Origin: Saprospiraceae bacterium
GTDB lineage: Bacteria; Bacteroidota; Bacteroidia; Chitinophagales; Saprospiraceae
NCBI GenBank assembly: GCA_016720635.1
Contig: JADKKF010000024.1
Span: forward strand, 372,001-436,000
DNA: 64,000 bases
Reading direction: 5' to 3'
Within the stretch, counting starts at the first letter, position 1; every line of letters begins with the position of its first letter. Below, one piece after another: positions 36,926 to 45,829 of this stretch. Both the position numbers and the translations under genes were made by a program. The notes beneath the pieces are model-generated. The model was given only the letters and a program-made list of their open reading frames with translations. It was not told where the DNA came from and did not search any database.

Positions 36926-37788
36926 TGCATATCCGAATATTTGTCAAACAATAAGGTTGCCTTATTCATCGCTTTATTGAATTCTTTGCGATCTAGGTCT
37001 AGATTGTCGCCTAGTTCATCAAAGAAATAAATTAAATTTTCTGTCGGCATATTGCCCGTTAAATCATCTTTGGCCATGGGGCATCCACCATATCCCTTGA
37101 TAGCGCCATCGTATCTTTTACATCCCGCCAACTGAGCTGCTTGAATCTTCTCTCGCCAAGTAAAAGGAGTCGTGTGTAGATGAGCCCCGAATTCTATTTG
37201 TGGATATTTAGGTATTAAATTGGAAAATAAATAATCGATGCTCTCGGGAGTACTAACGCCAATGGTATCAGAAAGTGACATCGTTTTAATGCCCATCTGC
37301 ACGAGATGGTTCACCCACCTAGATACCGTTTCTACATTCCAAACATCGCCATAAGGATTTCCAAAACCCATGGATAGATATATTAAGGCTTCCTTGCCAT
37401 GCCGCTGAGCCAAATCTTGAATCTCAGCTACCCGACCTAAGGATTCTTCGATGGTAGCATTGGTATTTCTTAGTTGGAAAGTTTCTGAAACTGAAAATGG
37501 GTACCCCAAATAGTGGATGGATTCGTGTCGACAAGCTTCTTCTGCACCTCGTCTGTTAGCTACTATAGTTAGTAGTTTGGAGCGTGTCTCGGAGGTATTG
37601 AGCCTACGTATAACTTCGTGAGTATCAGCCATTTGGGGAATAGCTTTGGGAGAAACAAAACTTCCGATATCAATGGTTTCAAACCCAACTTTTAACAATT
37701 GTTGAAGGTACTCCAACTTTTCATCAGTTGGAATAAAATGTTTTAAACCTTGCATTGCATCCCGCGGACACTCAATAATTTTAATCAT
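36922..37788 (-). CDS. Hydroxymethylglutaryl-CoA lyase family enzyme
   Basis: 288 aa HMGL-like TIM barrel. IIECPRDAMQGLKHFIPTDE gives the substrate- and metal-binding Arg-Asp, and FVSPKAIPQMAD, SLSDTIGVSTPE and GAHLHTTP (metal His pair) follow. The signature Cys is in GYGGCPMAKDDLTGN. Likely cleaves HMG-CoA to acetyl-CoA and acetoacetate in leucine breakdown, consistent with etfAB elsewhere in the window. Close relatives with other substrates cannot be excluded. Confidence 0.88.
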   Translation of the reverse strand: MIKIIECPRDAMQGLKHFIPTDEKLEYLQQLLKVGFETIDIGSFVSPKAIPQMADTHEVIRRLNTSETRSKLLTIVANRRGAEEACRHESIHYLGYPFSVSETFQLRNTNATIEESLGRVAEIQDLAQRHGKEALIYLSMGFGNPYGDVWNVETVSRWVNHLVQMGIKTMSLSDTIGVSTPESIDYLFSNLIPKYPQIEFGAHLHTTPFTWREKIQAAQLAGCKRYDGAIKGYGGCPMAKDDLTGNMPTENLIYFFDELGDNLDLDRKEFNKAMNKATLLFDKYSDMH

Positions 37789-37902
37789 AAAATTTTCAAA
37801 ATGCTGAGTAAAATTAATGAAAATTTACAAGAAAATGATACAAGAAATAAAAACTAAACGGGAATAGTTGATTTGCACTAATCGGTTATTTATTGAAATC
37901 TG

Positions 37903-37990
37903 CGGAGGATGAGGGATTCGAACCCTCGATAAGCTTTTGGCCTATACACACTTTCCAGGCGTGCTCCTTAAACCACTCGGACAACCCTCC
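37903..37990 (-). tRNA. tRNA-Ser (GGA)
   Basis: 88 nt with discriminator G. Acceptor GGAGGGT/ATCCTCC (one G-U), anticodon arm CACGC-CTGGAAA-GTGTG giving GGA, a long variable arm typical of class II tRNAs, T-loop TTCGAAT. CCA is not encoded. Promoter element TATCTTTG lies 17 nt upstream. Confidence 0.95.
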
Positions 37991-38007
37991 TTCTTTTTTT
38001 CAGCCTG

Positions 38008-38015
38008 CAAAGATA
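38008..38015 (-). promoter_or_regulatory. -7 promoter element of tRNA-Ser
   Basis: TATCTTTG on the - strand (TAnnTTTG), ending 17 nt before the tRNA 5' end. Confidence 0.6.
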
Positions 38016-38154
38016 ACCAATAGATTAGCAATAAAATAAGATTTCTGCCTTTTTTTAACCTAATGGGGATTTATTTGTTTATTGACTTTATTTTAATCTC
38101 CGCTATACATTTATTTTATTATAATAGATTATCAAATTCCATCTCAAGGATTCG

Positions 38155-38162
38155 TACCTTTG
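38155..38162 (+). promoter_or_regulatory. -7 promoter element of gcvP
   Basis: TACCTTTG, 25 nt before the ATG at 38187. No glycine-riboswitch-like sequence was noticed in the short leader. Confidence 0.55.
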
Positions 38163-38186
38163 AGCCATTAAAAAAATAAAATTTCA

Positions 38187-41048
38187 ATGTCAATTAAAAC
38201 ATTCGCTGATAGACATATAGGTGTTAATCCTTCCGAAGAAATTAAAATGCTAGAAACCATAGGTGTAGCCAGTTTGGATGCCCTGATCGAGAAAACTTTG
38301 CCGCCTAGTATCCGATCAAAATCGCCTTTAAATCTGTCTAGCCCTCTTTCTGAATTTGAATATTTAAAACATATCCAATCAGTCAGTGAAATAAATATCG
38401 TAGCAAAAAATTATATTGGACAAGGGTATTATGGCACGATTACGCCATCAGTTATTTTGAGAAATGTGTTTGAAAACCCAGGATGGTACACCCAATATAC
38501 TCCCTATCAAGCAGAAATATCCCAAGGCAGGTTGGAAGCTCTCCTGAATTTCCAAACAATGATCAGCGACCTCACAGCGATGCCTATTGCCAATGCATCT
38601 CTGCTAGATGAAGCCACCGCTGCAGCTGAAGCAATGACCATGTTTTTTGCAGCTAAAACCAAAAAAAACAAACACAATAAAAGCAATATTTTTTTAGTAT
38701 CAGATTCAGTATTTCGTCAAACAATTGATGTATTAATCACCAGAGCCAAACCTTTGGGGATCAAAGTCGAAGTTTGTTCAGATCTCGATGCCAATTTGCG
38801 TGAAGATGTTTTTGGACTTTTAGTTCAGTATCCGAATGCCAAAGGCAAAGTTGAGGATTTTTCAGGATTAATCACCATTGCAAAATCGAAGGAAATATAC
38901 ACTTGTGTAGCTGCTGATATTCTAAGTCTTTGCGTCTTAACACCTCCAGGCGAATGGGGTACAGATGTTGTTTTAGGCAATACCCAAAGGCTTGGAATCC
39001 CAATGGGATTTGGAGGGCCTCACGCGGCATATTTTGCGACAACTGAAGAGTTTAAAAGGATAATACCAGGAAGGATTATCGGGGTAAGCCAAGACGCCGA
39101 AGGCAATCGAGCACTGAGAATGGCTTTACAAACTCGTGAGCAACATATCCGACGCGAAAAAGCAACTTCCAATATATGTACGGCTCAGGCTTTATTGGCC
39201 ATTATGGCGGGCTTCTATGCAGCCTATCATGGGCCCGAAGGCCTCAAAAGCATTAGCACTGAAATTCACAAAAAGGCCATAGCATTAAAACAAGCCTTGA
39301 TAAAATTAGATTACACAATTTCTGATGGAATAATATTCGATACCGTAGAGGTCCTCGTTCCAAAAGATTTGCTTGAGGCCATAAAAAAATTAGCCGAAGC
39401 ATCCAAAATTAATTTTTGGTATCACGACACTGGTTTATTGATTTCTGTAGATGAGACCCACTCGCACGAAGACTTAATAGAGATTATTAATGTTTTTGAA
39501 AAAGCAAAGAATAATATCACGACAAGTGTTTTGGATATTAGAGACTTTCAGGTGAGTTTAGGTACATTCGAAAGAAAATCTGAATATTTAACCCACCCTA
39601 TTTTTAATCAAAATCATACCGAATCACAGATGATGCGGTATATCAAACGTCTAGAAAACAAGGATCTTTCACTTGTTCACTCGATGATCTCCCTAGGAAG
39701 CTGCACCATGAAGCTAAATGCCGCTACGGAGCTCATGCCCCTTTCCTGGGGTAATTTTGCCAATATACATCCATTTGCCCCATACAATCAGACATTGGGA
39801 TACACACAAATGGTCGAAAATCTAGCAAAAGATTTATGTGAAATAACTGGCCTAGAGGCTTGTTCGTTTCAACCCAATAGCGGCGCCCAAGGAGAATATA
39901 CGGGACTCTTGACGATCAATGCATATTTGGAAGACAAAAATGAATCACATCGCAATATAGCTTTGATACCTGCTTCTGCACATGGTACCAACCCAGCAAG
40001 CGCAGTGATGGCAGGTATGAATGTGGTCGTAGTTGCTTGTGATGATCTAGGGAATATTGATATCGAAGACTTAAAAACAAAAATCGACACCCATAAAGAA
40101 AACCTAGCTTGCTTGATGGTAACGTATCCGTCCACGCATGGCGTTTTCGAGGATTCAATTATAGAGATTTGTGCAATGATTCATGCGGCAGGTGGATTGG
40201 TTTATATGGATGGAGCCAATATGAATGCTCAGGTAGGTTTGACGAGCCCTGGGCTTATCGGAGCGGATGTTTGTCACCTCAATTTGCACAAAACCTTTGC
40301 CATACCGCATGGAGGAGGAGGTCCTGGAATGGGGCCAATTTGTGTTAATTCTAAATTGGCACCATATTTACCAAATCATTGTTATGTAAAAACGGGCGGT
40401 AGTAAAGCCATTTCCTCCGTCAGTGCTGCTCCTTATTCCAGTACTAGCATCCTATTGATTTCATATGGATATATAAAAATGCTTGGAGCTGAAGGTCTTA
40501 CCAATAGCACCAAATATGCCATTCTTAATGCCAATTATATAAAATCAAGGCTAGAGAAATATTATTCTGTTTATTACCAAGGAAAAAATGGAACCGTAGC
40601 CCACGAAATGATTATTGACATCAATCCATTTAAGGTATTCAATATCCAAGCAGAAGATATAGCCAAAAGATTGATGGACTATGGATTTCATGCGCCAACG
40701 ATGTCATTTCCAGTGGCTGGAACATTGATGGTAGAACCAACCGAGAGCGAAAGCCTAGACGAATTGGACAGATTTTGCGACGCAATGATTTCCATAAAAA
40801 AGGAAATAGAAGAAATAGAACAAGGCAAATATCCAAAGGAAAACAATGTACTCACAAATGCCCCTCACACTCAATATTTAATCACCGAAGACGAATGGAC
40901 ATTCCCCTATTCAAGGCAAAAAGCAGCATTTCCATTGCCATATTTGAAAGAAGGTTATAAGTTTTGGCCGTCAGTGAGAAGAGTGGATAATGCCTTTGGA
41001 GATCGGAACCTAGTATGTACATGTCCGCCTTTATCAGATTATGAATAG
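38187..41048 (+). CDS. gcvP: Glycine dehydrogenase (decarboxylating), P-protein, single-chain form
   Basis: 953 aa, the length of fused homodimeric P-proteins. The N-terminal half has FADRHIGVNPSEE, IGQGYYGT and the glycine-rich MGFGGPHAAYF. The C-terminal half carries SLGSCTMKLNAATEL and the PLP-binding Lys702 in HLNLHKTFAIPHGGGGPG. It decarboxylates glycine and passes the aminomethyl group to the H-protein; gcvH and gcvT are not nearby. Confidence 0.97.
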   Translation: MSIKTFADRHIGVNPSEEIKMLETIGVASLDALIEKTLPPSIRSKSPLNLSSPLSEFEYLKHIQSVSEINIVAKNYIGQGYYGTITPSVILRNVFENPGWYTQYTPYQAEISQGRLEALLNFQTMISDLTAMPIANASLLDEATAAAEAMTMFFAAKTKKNKHNKSNIFLVSDSVFRQTIDVLITRAKPLGIKVEVCSDLDANLREDVFGLLVQYPNAKGKVEDFSGLITIAKSKEIYTCVAADILSLCVLTPPGEWGTDVVLGNTQRLGIPMGFGGPHAAYFATTEEFKRIIPGRIIGVSQDAEGNRALRMALQTREQHIRREKATSNICTAQALLAIMAGFYAAYHGPEGLKSISTEIHKKAIALKQALIKLDYTISDGIIFDTVEVLVPKDLLEAIKKLAEASKINFWYHDTGLLISVDETHSHEDLIEIINVFEKAKNNITTSVLDIRDFQVSLGTFERKSEYLTHPIFNQNHTESQMMRYIKRLENKDLSLVHSMISLGSCTMKLNAATELMPLSWGNFANIHPFAPYNQTLGYTQMVENLAKDLCEITGLEACSFQPNSGAQGEYTGLLTINAYLEDKNESHRNIALIPASAHGTNPASAVMAGMNVVVVACDDLGNIDIEDLKTKIDTHKENLACLMVTYPSTHGVFEDSIIEICAMIHAAGGLVYMDGANMNAQVGLTSPGLIGADVCHLNLHKTFAIPHGGGGPGMGPICVNSKLAPYLPNHCYVKTGGSKAISSVSAAPYSSTSILLISYGYIKMLGAEGLTNSTKYAILNANYIKSRLEKYYSVYYQGKNGTVAHEMIIDINPFKVFNIQAEDIAKRLMDYGFHAPTMSFPVAGTLMVEPTESESLDELDRFCDAMISIKKEIEEIEQGKYPKENNVLTNAPHTQYLITEDEWTFPYSRQKAAFPLPYLKEGYKFWPSVRRVDNAFGDRNLVCTCPPLSDYE

Positions 41049-41179
41049 ATTGGTTTATATTTTATAAAAAATAATTTTTGCTAAAATTAAATATAAAGTC
41101 TTCTCGAAAAAATGAAAAACTTCCAAAAAAGTTGTTTGGATTGAAACCATTTTTGTAACCAATTCGTTACATTTTAACA

Positions 41180-41521
41180 ATGAGGGAAATACTTATTTCT
41201 GACGAATGTATTGAGTTTGTATCTAAAAGTAATATAAGAGTTCAGACAAAATTTAATTACTTAATTGAGGTAATTGGAGAACAAAAAATCATTCATAAAG
41301 CTATAGTTGATAAACTTGTTAACTCTAGATTTTATGAACTTAGAATCAAAGCCGATAACCAAATAAGGATAATTATTTTTTCAATCGATAACGAAAATTT
41401 CAATGAAAGTAAAAAGATTATTCTTCTGAATGGTTTTATAAAACGGACCAATAAAGATTATATCAAAGCATTGAAAGTGGCAGAATATCTTCTTACCAAA
41501 TATGATAAAGAATTAGATTAA
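41180..41521 (+). CDS. HigB/RelE-like toxin of a type II toxin-antitoxin module
   Basis: 113 aa. The compact alpha/beta pattern with KLVNSRFYELRIKADNQIRIIIF and the C-terminal ILLNGFIKRTNKDYIKALKVAEYL matches the phage-derived Gp49-like/HigB toxins, in which Lys/Arg residues face the mRNA. The XRE antitoxin gene follows after 1 nt (toxin-first order, as in higBA). These toxins are ribosome-dependent mRNA endonucleases; activity here is inferred. Confidence 0.87.
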   Translation: MREILISDECIEFVSKSNIRVQTKFNYLIEVIGEQKIIHKAIVDKLVNSRFYELRIKADNQIRIIIFSIDNENFNESKKIILLNGFIKRTNKDYIKALKVAEYLLTKYDKELD

Positions 41522-41522
41522 C

Positions 41523-41798
41523 ATGATAACAGCAAGTGAATATTTAAGAAAAGAAATTGGAAAAGAAGGAAGTCCAGAACGAGAGAAGTTCAAGGAAGAA
41601 TCCTATGCGTACTATTTAAGCGAAATTCTTAAGGCTAGAAGAAAGCAATTAAAATGGAGCCAAGAAGAATTGGCAAATAAAGTTGGCAAAAAGAGGCCTT
41701 ATATTTCAAGAGTTGAAAACGGAGAAGATTTGAGGATTTCCAATTTTATCCAAATAGCAAATGTTTTAGGCCTTAACTTTGAACTAAAACCAGCTTAA
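41523..41798 (+). CDS. XRE-family HigA-like antitoxin
   Basis: 91 aa. Helix-turn-helix at about 50-75: LKWSQEELANKVGKKRPYISRVENGEDLRISNFIQIANVL. An N-terminal helical arm would contact the toxin. It should neutralise the toxin encoded just upstream and repress the pair; no operator was identified. Confidence 0.88.
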   Translation: MITASEYLRKEIGKEGSPEREKFKEESYAYYLSEILKARRKQLKWSQEELANKVGKKRPYISRVENGEDLRISNFIQIANVLGLNFELKPA

Positions 41799-41962
41799 AA
41801 AATTAAAGAGTGTGTCTTTACCTGAGTGAGAAATCTTCAATGATGTTAAAGATCATGAGTTCTAAAAATGATACATAATCCTAATAATCAGCCATTTATG
41901 GAAGAAATTATGGATTAAAAAACAAAATGCTTAAATTTGCTGACAGTAATATTTGATCTTGA

Positions 41963-42427
41963 ATGAAGCAAAGGGTTTATATAGACACTTCAGTTTTTGG
42001 AGGATATTTTGATGAAGAATTCTCTGAACAAACAATTCCGTTTTTTAATAGGTTAAGATCTGGTGAATTCATTATTCTCTACTCGACAGTTACACAAGAT
42101 GAACTAGAAAACGCACCCTCAAGGGTAAAAAGTTTTGTTGAAAGTTTAAGAGCAGAATTTACCGAATTTATTGAAATTAATGAAGAGTGTGTTGAGTTAG
42201 CTTTCGATTATATAAGAGAAAAAGTCGTTGGTCAAACAAGTTACTCCGACTGTTTACACATTGCTTTAGCAACCATAAATCATGCGGATTTTTTAGTAAG
42301 TTGGAATTTTAAACATATTGTAAACATTGAAAGAATAAGAGGGTATAATTCAATTAATATTAAAAAAGGCTATAAACAATTAGAGATTCGATCACCTAGA
42401 GAATTTGAAAAATATGAAAACGATTAA
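41963..42427 (+). CDS. PIN-domain protein, probable VapC-like toxin
   Basis: 154 aa. PIN acidic residues: VYIDTSVFGGYFD at the N-terminus, a central Glu in TQDELENAP and SYSDCLHIALATINHADFLVSWN (two Asp). Such proteins are metal-dependent RNases. The 3' end overlaps a 50-codon gene by 14 nt, giving toxin-first order opposite to classical vapBC. It lies 164 nt after a HigBA-type module. Confidence 0.85.
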   Translation: MKQRVYIDTSVFGGYFDEEFSEQTIPFFNRLRSGEFIILYSTVTQDELENAPSRVKSFVESLRAEFTEFIEINEECVELAFDYIREKVVGQTSYSDCLHIALATINHADFLVSWNFKHIVNIERIRGYNSINIKKGYKQLEIRSPREFEKYEND

Positions 42428-42566
42428 AAAAACATTCGATGCCGTGAAGTTCATGCGAGAGCAAAGGGCAAAGTTAAGTGATAAATTATCTAAAATGACA
42501 AAAGAAGAAATTTTAGAATATTTCAAACAAATTAACACTCAAAGTAAAGTAAAGCCCTGTGGATAA
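42414..42566 (+). CDS. Short putative antitoxin partner of the PIN protein
   Basis: 50 aa starting MKTIKKTFDAVKFMREQRAK, overlapping the PIN gene by 14 nt in another frame. It is basic and helical (KLSDKLSKMTKEEILEYFKQ), the layout of small Bacteroidota proteins encoded next to PIN toxins. No DNA-binding domain is evident. Function as antitoxin is inferred from overlap and size. Confidence 0.65.
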   Translation: MKTIKKTFDAVKFMREQRAKLSDKLSKMTKEEILEYFKQINTQSKVKPCG

Positions 42567-42729
42567 TCATAGGTAAACATAAATGTGGCTGGCGTGAAAT
42601 ATTGAAAGTAATCAGTATAAACCCCATTTTACCATACTAATCTTATGGAGTTCATATTTTAGGTTAGAGTTTAAATCCTAAAAATAATTACAACTTAAAG
42701 TCACAAAAACGCAACCAGACAGTAAATAT

Positions 42730-43725
42730 ATGTTAAAAATTGGCAATATAGAATTACCAGATTTCCCTTTGCTTTTGGCACCAATGGAAGATGTCAGCGA
42801 CCCTCCCTTTAGGGCATTGTGCAAGGCTCAGGGATGTGACCTTATGTACACGGAGTTTATTTCAAGTGATGGCTTGATTAGAGACGCTGCCAAGTCTATC
42901 AAGAAAATGGACATTTACGAAGAAGAAAGACCGATTGGCATACAAATATTCGGTGGTGATCTGAGTTCGATGAAATTGGCAACAGCCATTGTCGATAAAG
43001 CCAATCCCGACCTAATAGATATCAATTTTGGATGCCCTGTTAAAAAAGTCGTTTGCAAAGACGGAGGGGCGGGCATATTGCAGAATATCCCCAAAATGAT
43101 TCGCCTTACCTCGGAAGTCGTAGAAACTACCCAAAAGCCCGTTACAGTCAAGACTAGACTAGGCTGGGACGATAAAACCAAAAATATCGTAGAAGTAGCT
43201 TTAAGGCTTCAAGACGTAGGCATACAAGCTTTGTCTATCCACGGTAGGACAAGGCAACAAATGTACAAGGGGGAAGCCGATTGGACCTTGATATCTGAAG
43301 TCGCCAACCACCCCGATATTCGGATTCCAATTTTTGGAAATGGCGACATCGACAGACCTCAAAAAGCCTTTGAGTACAAAAATAAATATGGAGTTGCTGG
43401 AATTATGATTGGACGAGCTGCTATAGGATATCCATGGATTTTCAAAGAAATAAAACACTTTTTAGCGACAGGGGAGATCTTGCCTCCTCCTACAGTTGAG
43501 ATGAGGGTTTCCGCAGCCAAACAACATTTATTAAAGTCAATCGAATGGAAAGGGGAAAAAATCGGTGTTGCTGAAATGCGACGGCATTATGCCAACTACT
43601 TTCGTGGTCTCGAAAATATAAAGCCATTTAGGGCTAGATTGGTAACTGAATATGATGTTCCTATCTTATTAAGCATTCTCGAAGATATTAATGAAATATA
43701 TTCTGAAAATGCTTATCAAATTTAA
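42730..43725 (+). CDS. dusB: tRNA-dihydrouridine synthase, DusB type
   Basis: 331 aa TIM-barrel flavoenzyme: LLLAPMEDVSDPPFRALC, MYTEFISSDGLI, DINFGCPVKKVVCKDGGAG with the catalytic Cys, ALSIHGRTRQQMYKG and PIFGNGDI, then GIMIGRAAIGYPWIF. It reduces specific uridines in the tRNA D-loop using NADPH and FMN. DusB rather than DusA is inferred from the motif set and the helical C-terminus. Confidence 0.92.
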   Translation: MLKIGNIELPDFPLLLAPMEDVSDPPFRALCKAQGCDLMYTEFISSDGLIRDAAKSIKKMDIYEEERPIGIQIFGGDLSSMKLATAIVDKANPDLIDINFGCPVKKVVCKDGGAGILQNIPKMIRLTSEVVETTQKPVTVKTRLGWDDKTKNIVEVALRLQDVGIQALSIHGRTRQQMYKGEADWTLISEVANHPDIRIPIFGNGDIDRPQKAFEYKNKYGVAGIMIGRAAIGYPWIFKEIKHFLATGEILPPPTVEMRVSAAKQHLLKSIEWKGEKIGVAEMRRHYANYFRGLENIKPFRARLVTEYDVPILLSILEDINEIYSENAYQI

Positions 43726-43788
43726 TTTTTATTTTAAAAATGAACTTTCCCAATATCTTATATGTTAAATAATTTGGTTTAAAAGTCT

Positions 43789-43816
43789 TACTTTTGGAGA
43801 TTACGTATTACCTTTG
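43789..43816 (+). promoter_or_regulatory. Two candidate -7 elements upstream of the FabH-like gene
   Basis: TACTTTTG at 43789-43796 and TACCTTTG at 43809-43816 both match TAnnTTTG. The second, 25 nt before the ATG, is the form repeated at many other genes here. Confidence 0.5.
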
Positions 43817-43840
43817 TAATCCCATAAAGCTCGATAAATT

Positions 43841-44893
43841 ATGTATAAAAGTAAAATAGCTGGTATTGGGCACTACGTACCAGCGAACGTAGTAACAAAT
43901 GATGATTTGGCCGTTTTGATGGATACATCCGATGAATGGATCCAAGAACGCACAGGTATCCAAGAACGTCGATACGGCACCAAACACGAAGAATCCACCA
44001 CTTCCATGGCTGCTAATGCGGCTAGAATTGCAATCGAACGTGCAGGAACTTCCAAAGATCAAATCGATTTTATCGTATTCGCTACTCTTAGCCCTGATTA
44101 CTTTTTTCCAGGTTGTGGTGTACTTTTACAGCGAGAATTAGGTATAACCAATACTGAAATCGGTGCTTTGGATGTAAGAAACCAGTGCTCTGGATTTATC
44201 TATGCTCTTTCCATTGCAGACCAGTTCATCAAGACAGGTATGTATAAAAATATACTCGTGGTGGGTGCTGAGATGCATTCTATGGGTTTGGATTATACCA
44301 CCAGAGGGCGAAATGTCACGGTCATCTTTGGAGATGGTGCAGGAGCTGTCGTACTTCAACGGTCGGAAAATGAAAGCGGTATCTTAACCACAAAACTTCA
44401 CGCTGACGGAACGCACGCAGAAGAATTGGCTTTTATCAACCCTGGGTCACACGGAGGATACCATAAGGATAGAGATTTATACGGATATCCCGATGATAAA
44501 TATGGCGGAATATTTTTAACAGAAACCATGGTCAAAGAAGGATATATTTTTCCAAATATGAATGGTCAATTCGTCTTCAAAATGGCAATTCAAAAATTTC
44601 CAGAAGTCATCAAAGAGGCACTTGCAGACCAAGGATATACCTCAGAAGATATCGACCTTTTTATACCTCACCAAGCAAATCTCAGAATTTCCCAATTTGT
44701 ACAAAAACTACTGGCATTGCCAGACCACAAAGTGTATAACAATATTCAAAAGTATGGCAATACTACAGCCGCATCTATCCCAATAGCTTTGAGTGAAGCT
44801 TGGGAATCAGGAAAAGTAAAAGAAGGCGATCTTATTTGTTTAGCAGCATTTGGTAGTGGGTTCACTTGGGCCTCTGCCTTAATAAAATGGTAA
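43841..44893 (+). CDS. Beta-ketoacyl-ACP synthase III family protein (FabH-like)
   Basis: 350 aa thiolase-fold enzyme. Catalytic Cys116 in DVRNQCSGF, His in DLFIPHQANLRI and Asn in YGNTTAASIP, the complete FabH triad. It condenses an acyl-CoA starter with malonyl-ACP. The N-terminus KIAGIGHYVPANVVTNDDL is typical. It is followed 4 nt later by bshB1, so the two are probably co-transcribed. Whether it starts fatty acids or a special acyl chain is open. Confidence 0.88.
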   Translation: MYKSKIAGIGHYVPANVVTNDDLAVLMDTSDEWIQERTGIQERRYGTKHEESTTSMAANAARIAIERAGTSKDQIDFIVFATLSPDYFFPGCGVLLQRELGITNTEIGALDVRNQCSGFIYALSIADQFIKTGMYKNILVVGAEMHSMGLDYTTRGRNVTVIFGDGAGAVVLQRSENESGILTTKLHADGTHAEELAFINPGSHGGYHKDRDLYGYPDDKYGGIFLTETMVKEGYIFPNMNGQFVFKMAIQKFPEVIKEALADQGYTSEDIDLFIPHQANLRISQFVQKLLALPDHKVYNNIQKYGNTTAASIPIALSEAWESGKVKEGDLICLAAFGSGFTWASALIKW

Positions 44894-44897
44894 TATA

Positions 44898-45617
44898 ATG
44901 GAAGAATTTAATATACTTGCTATCGGGGCACATCCCGATGATATCGAGCTTTCCTGTATGGGAACTCTGATACACCATATCAAACTAGGCTATAACGTGA
45001 GCATATTAGATCTCTCGGCTGGTGAATTGGGTTCTAGAGGTAGTGCTGAATTACGGCTGATCGAAGCACAGAATGCGGCAAATCTTGTTGGAGTAAAGGA
45101 AAGACTAAATGCGGGGCTTCCCGATGGTTTTATCCAAAATGATAGAGATTCTTTGATTAAAGTTATTACTTATTTGCGCTATTTTAAACCCGATTGGGTC
45201 TTTGCCAATGCCTTAGAGGATAGACATCCAGACCACGGAAAAGCCGCTACACTGATAAAAGAAGCTTGCTTTTTATCAGGATTAATAAAGATTGAAACCT
45301 TCTGGGAAGGAGAAGCTCAAAAACCTTGGAGACCACGATCTATACTTCACTATGCCCAAGATTTTTTGGTTAAACCAGACGTAATATTTGATATAACGCC
45401 ATATATGGAAGAAAAAGTAGCTGCAATATTATGCTTTAAATCTCAGTTCTATCAACCAGGATCCACAGAACCAGAAACACCTATTTCGACCAAACATTAT
45501 ATGGAGAATGTCCGATGCAGAACCTCAGCCTACGGTCGTTATATAAACGTTCAATATGCAGAAGCATACCAAGTTTCAAGGCCGATTGGAATTCGCGAAT
45601 TACAACATCTTTACTAG
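44898..45617 (+). CDS. bshB1: Bacillithiol biosynthesis deacetylase BshB1
   Basis: 239 aa PIG-L/LmbE metal-dependent deacetylase: ILAIGAHPDDIELSCMGTL (metal His-Pro-Asp-Asp), DLSAGELGSRGSAELRLIEA, LEDRHPDHGKA and FKSQFYQPGSTEPETPIS. It removes the acetyl group of GlcNAc-malate in bacillithiol synthesis. With bshC at 33187 this points to bacillithiol as the low-molecular-weight thiol; bshA is not in the window. Confidence 0.92.
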   Translation: MEEFNILAIGAHPDDIELSCMGTLIHHIKLGYNVSILDLSAGELGSRGSAELRLIEAQNAANLVGVKERLNAGLPDGFIQNDRDSLIKVITYLRYFKPDWVFANALEDRHPDHGKAATLIKEACFLSGLIKIETFWEGEAQKPWRPRSILHYAQDFLVKPDVIFDITPYMEEKVAAILCFKSQFYQPGSTEPETPISTKHYMENVRCRTSAYGRYINVQYAEAYQVSRPIGIRELQHLY

Positions 45618-45770
45618 TAAGAAAACTTTGCTCACTTTGTTTTTTGTTGCAATAAAATAATTAAGATCTTCTTGTATTCAAGGATAGCGTTCCTAATATT
45701 TGAAAACATACGAGCTAATTATTCTCCTTAAAAAATAGATCACTCCAATACCCACTCAATTTTTTACAAA

Positions 45771-45809
45771 TAAAAAAAATGGGTCAATGACTGCTGCCAT
45801 TAACCCATT
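45771..45809 (-). terminator. Intrinsic terminator of ahcY
   Basis: Stem AATGGGTCAATG / CATTAACCCATT (one mismatch), followed on the - strand by a run of U (A-run 45772-45779 on the + strand). Confidence 0.8.
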
Positions 45810-45829
45810 CGAAGTATAAATATTTAATT

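Noticed and set aside
38040..38186. Glycine riboswitch upstream of gcvP
   Set aside because: The leader after the TACCTTTG element is only about 25 nt and A-rich; no aptamer-like conserved pairing.
42567..42729. Additional small gene after the putative antitoxin
   Set aside because: No frame with a start and plausible composition; it looks like non-coding remnant sequence.
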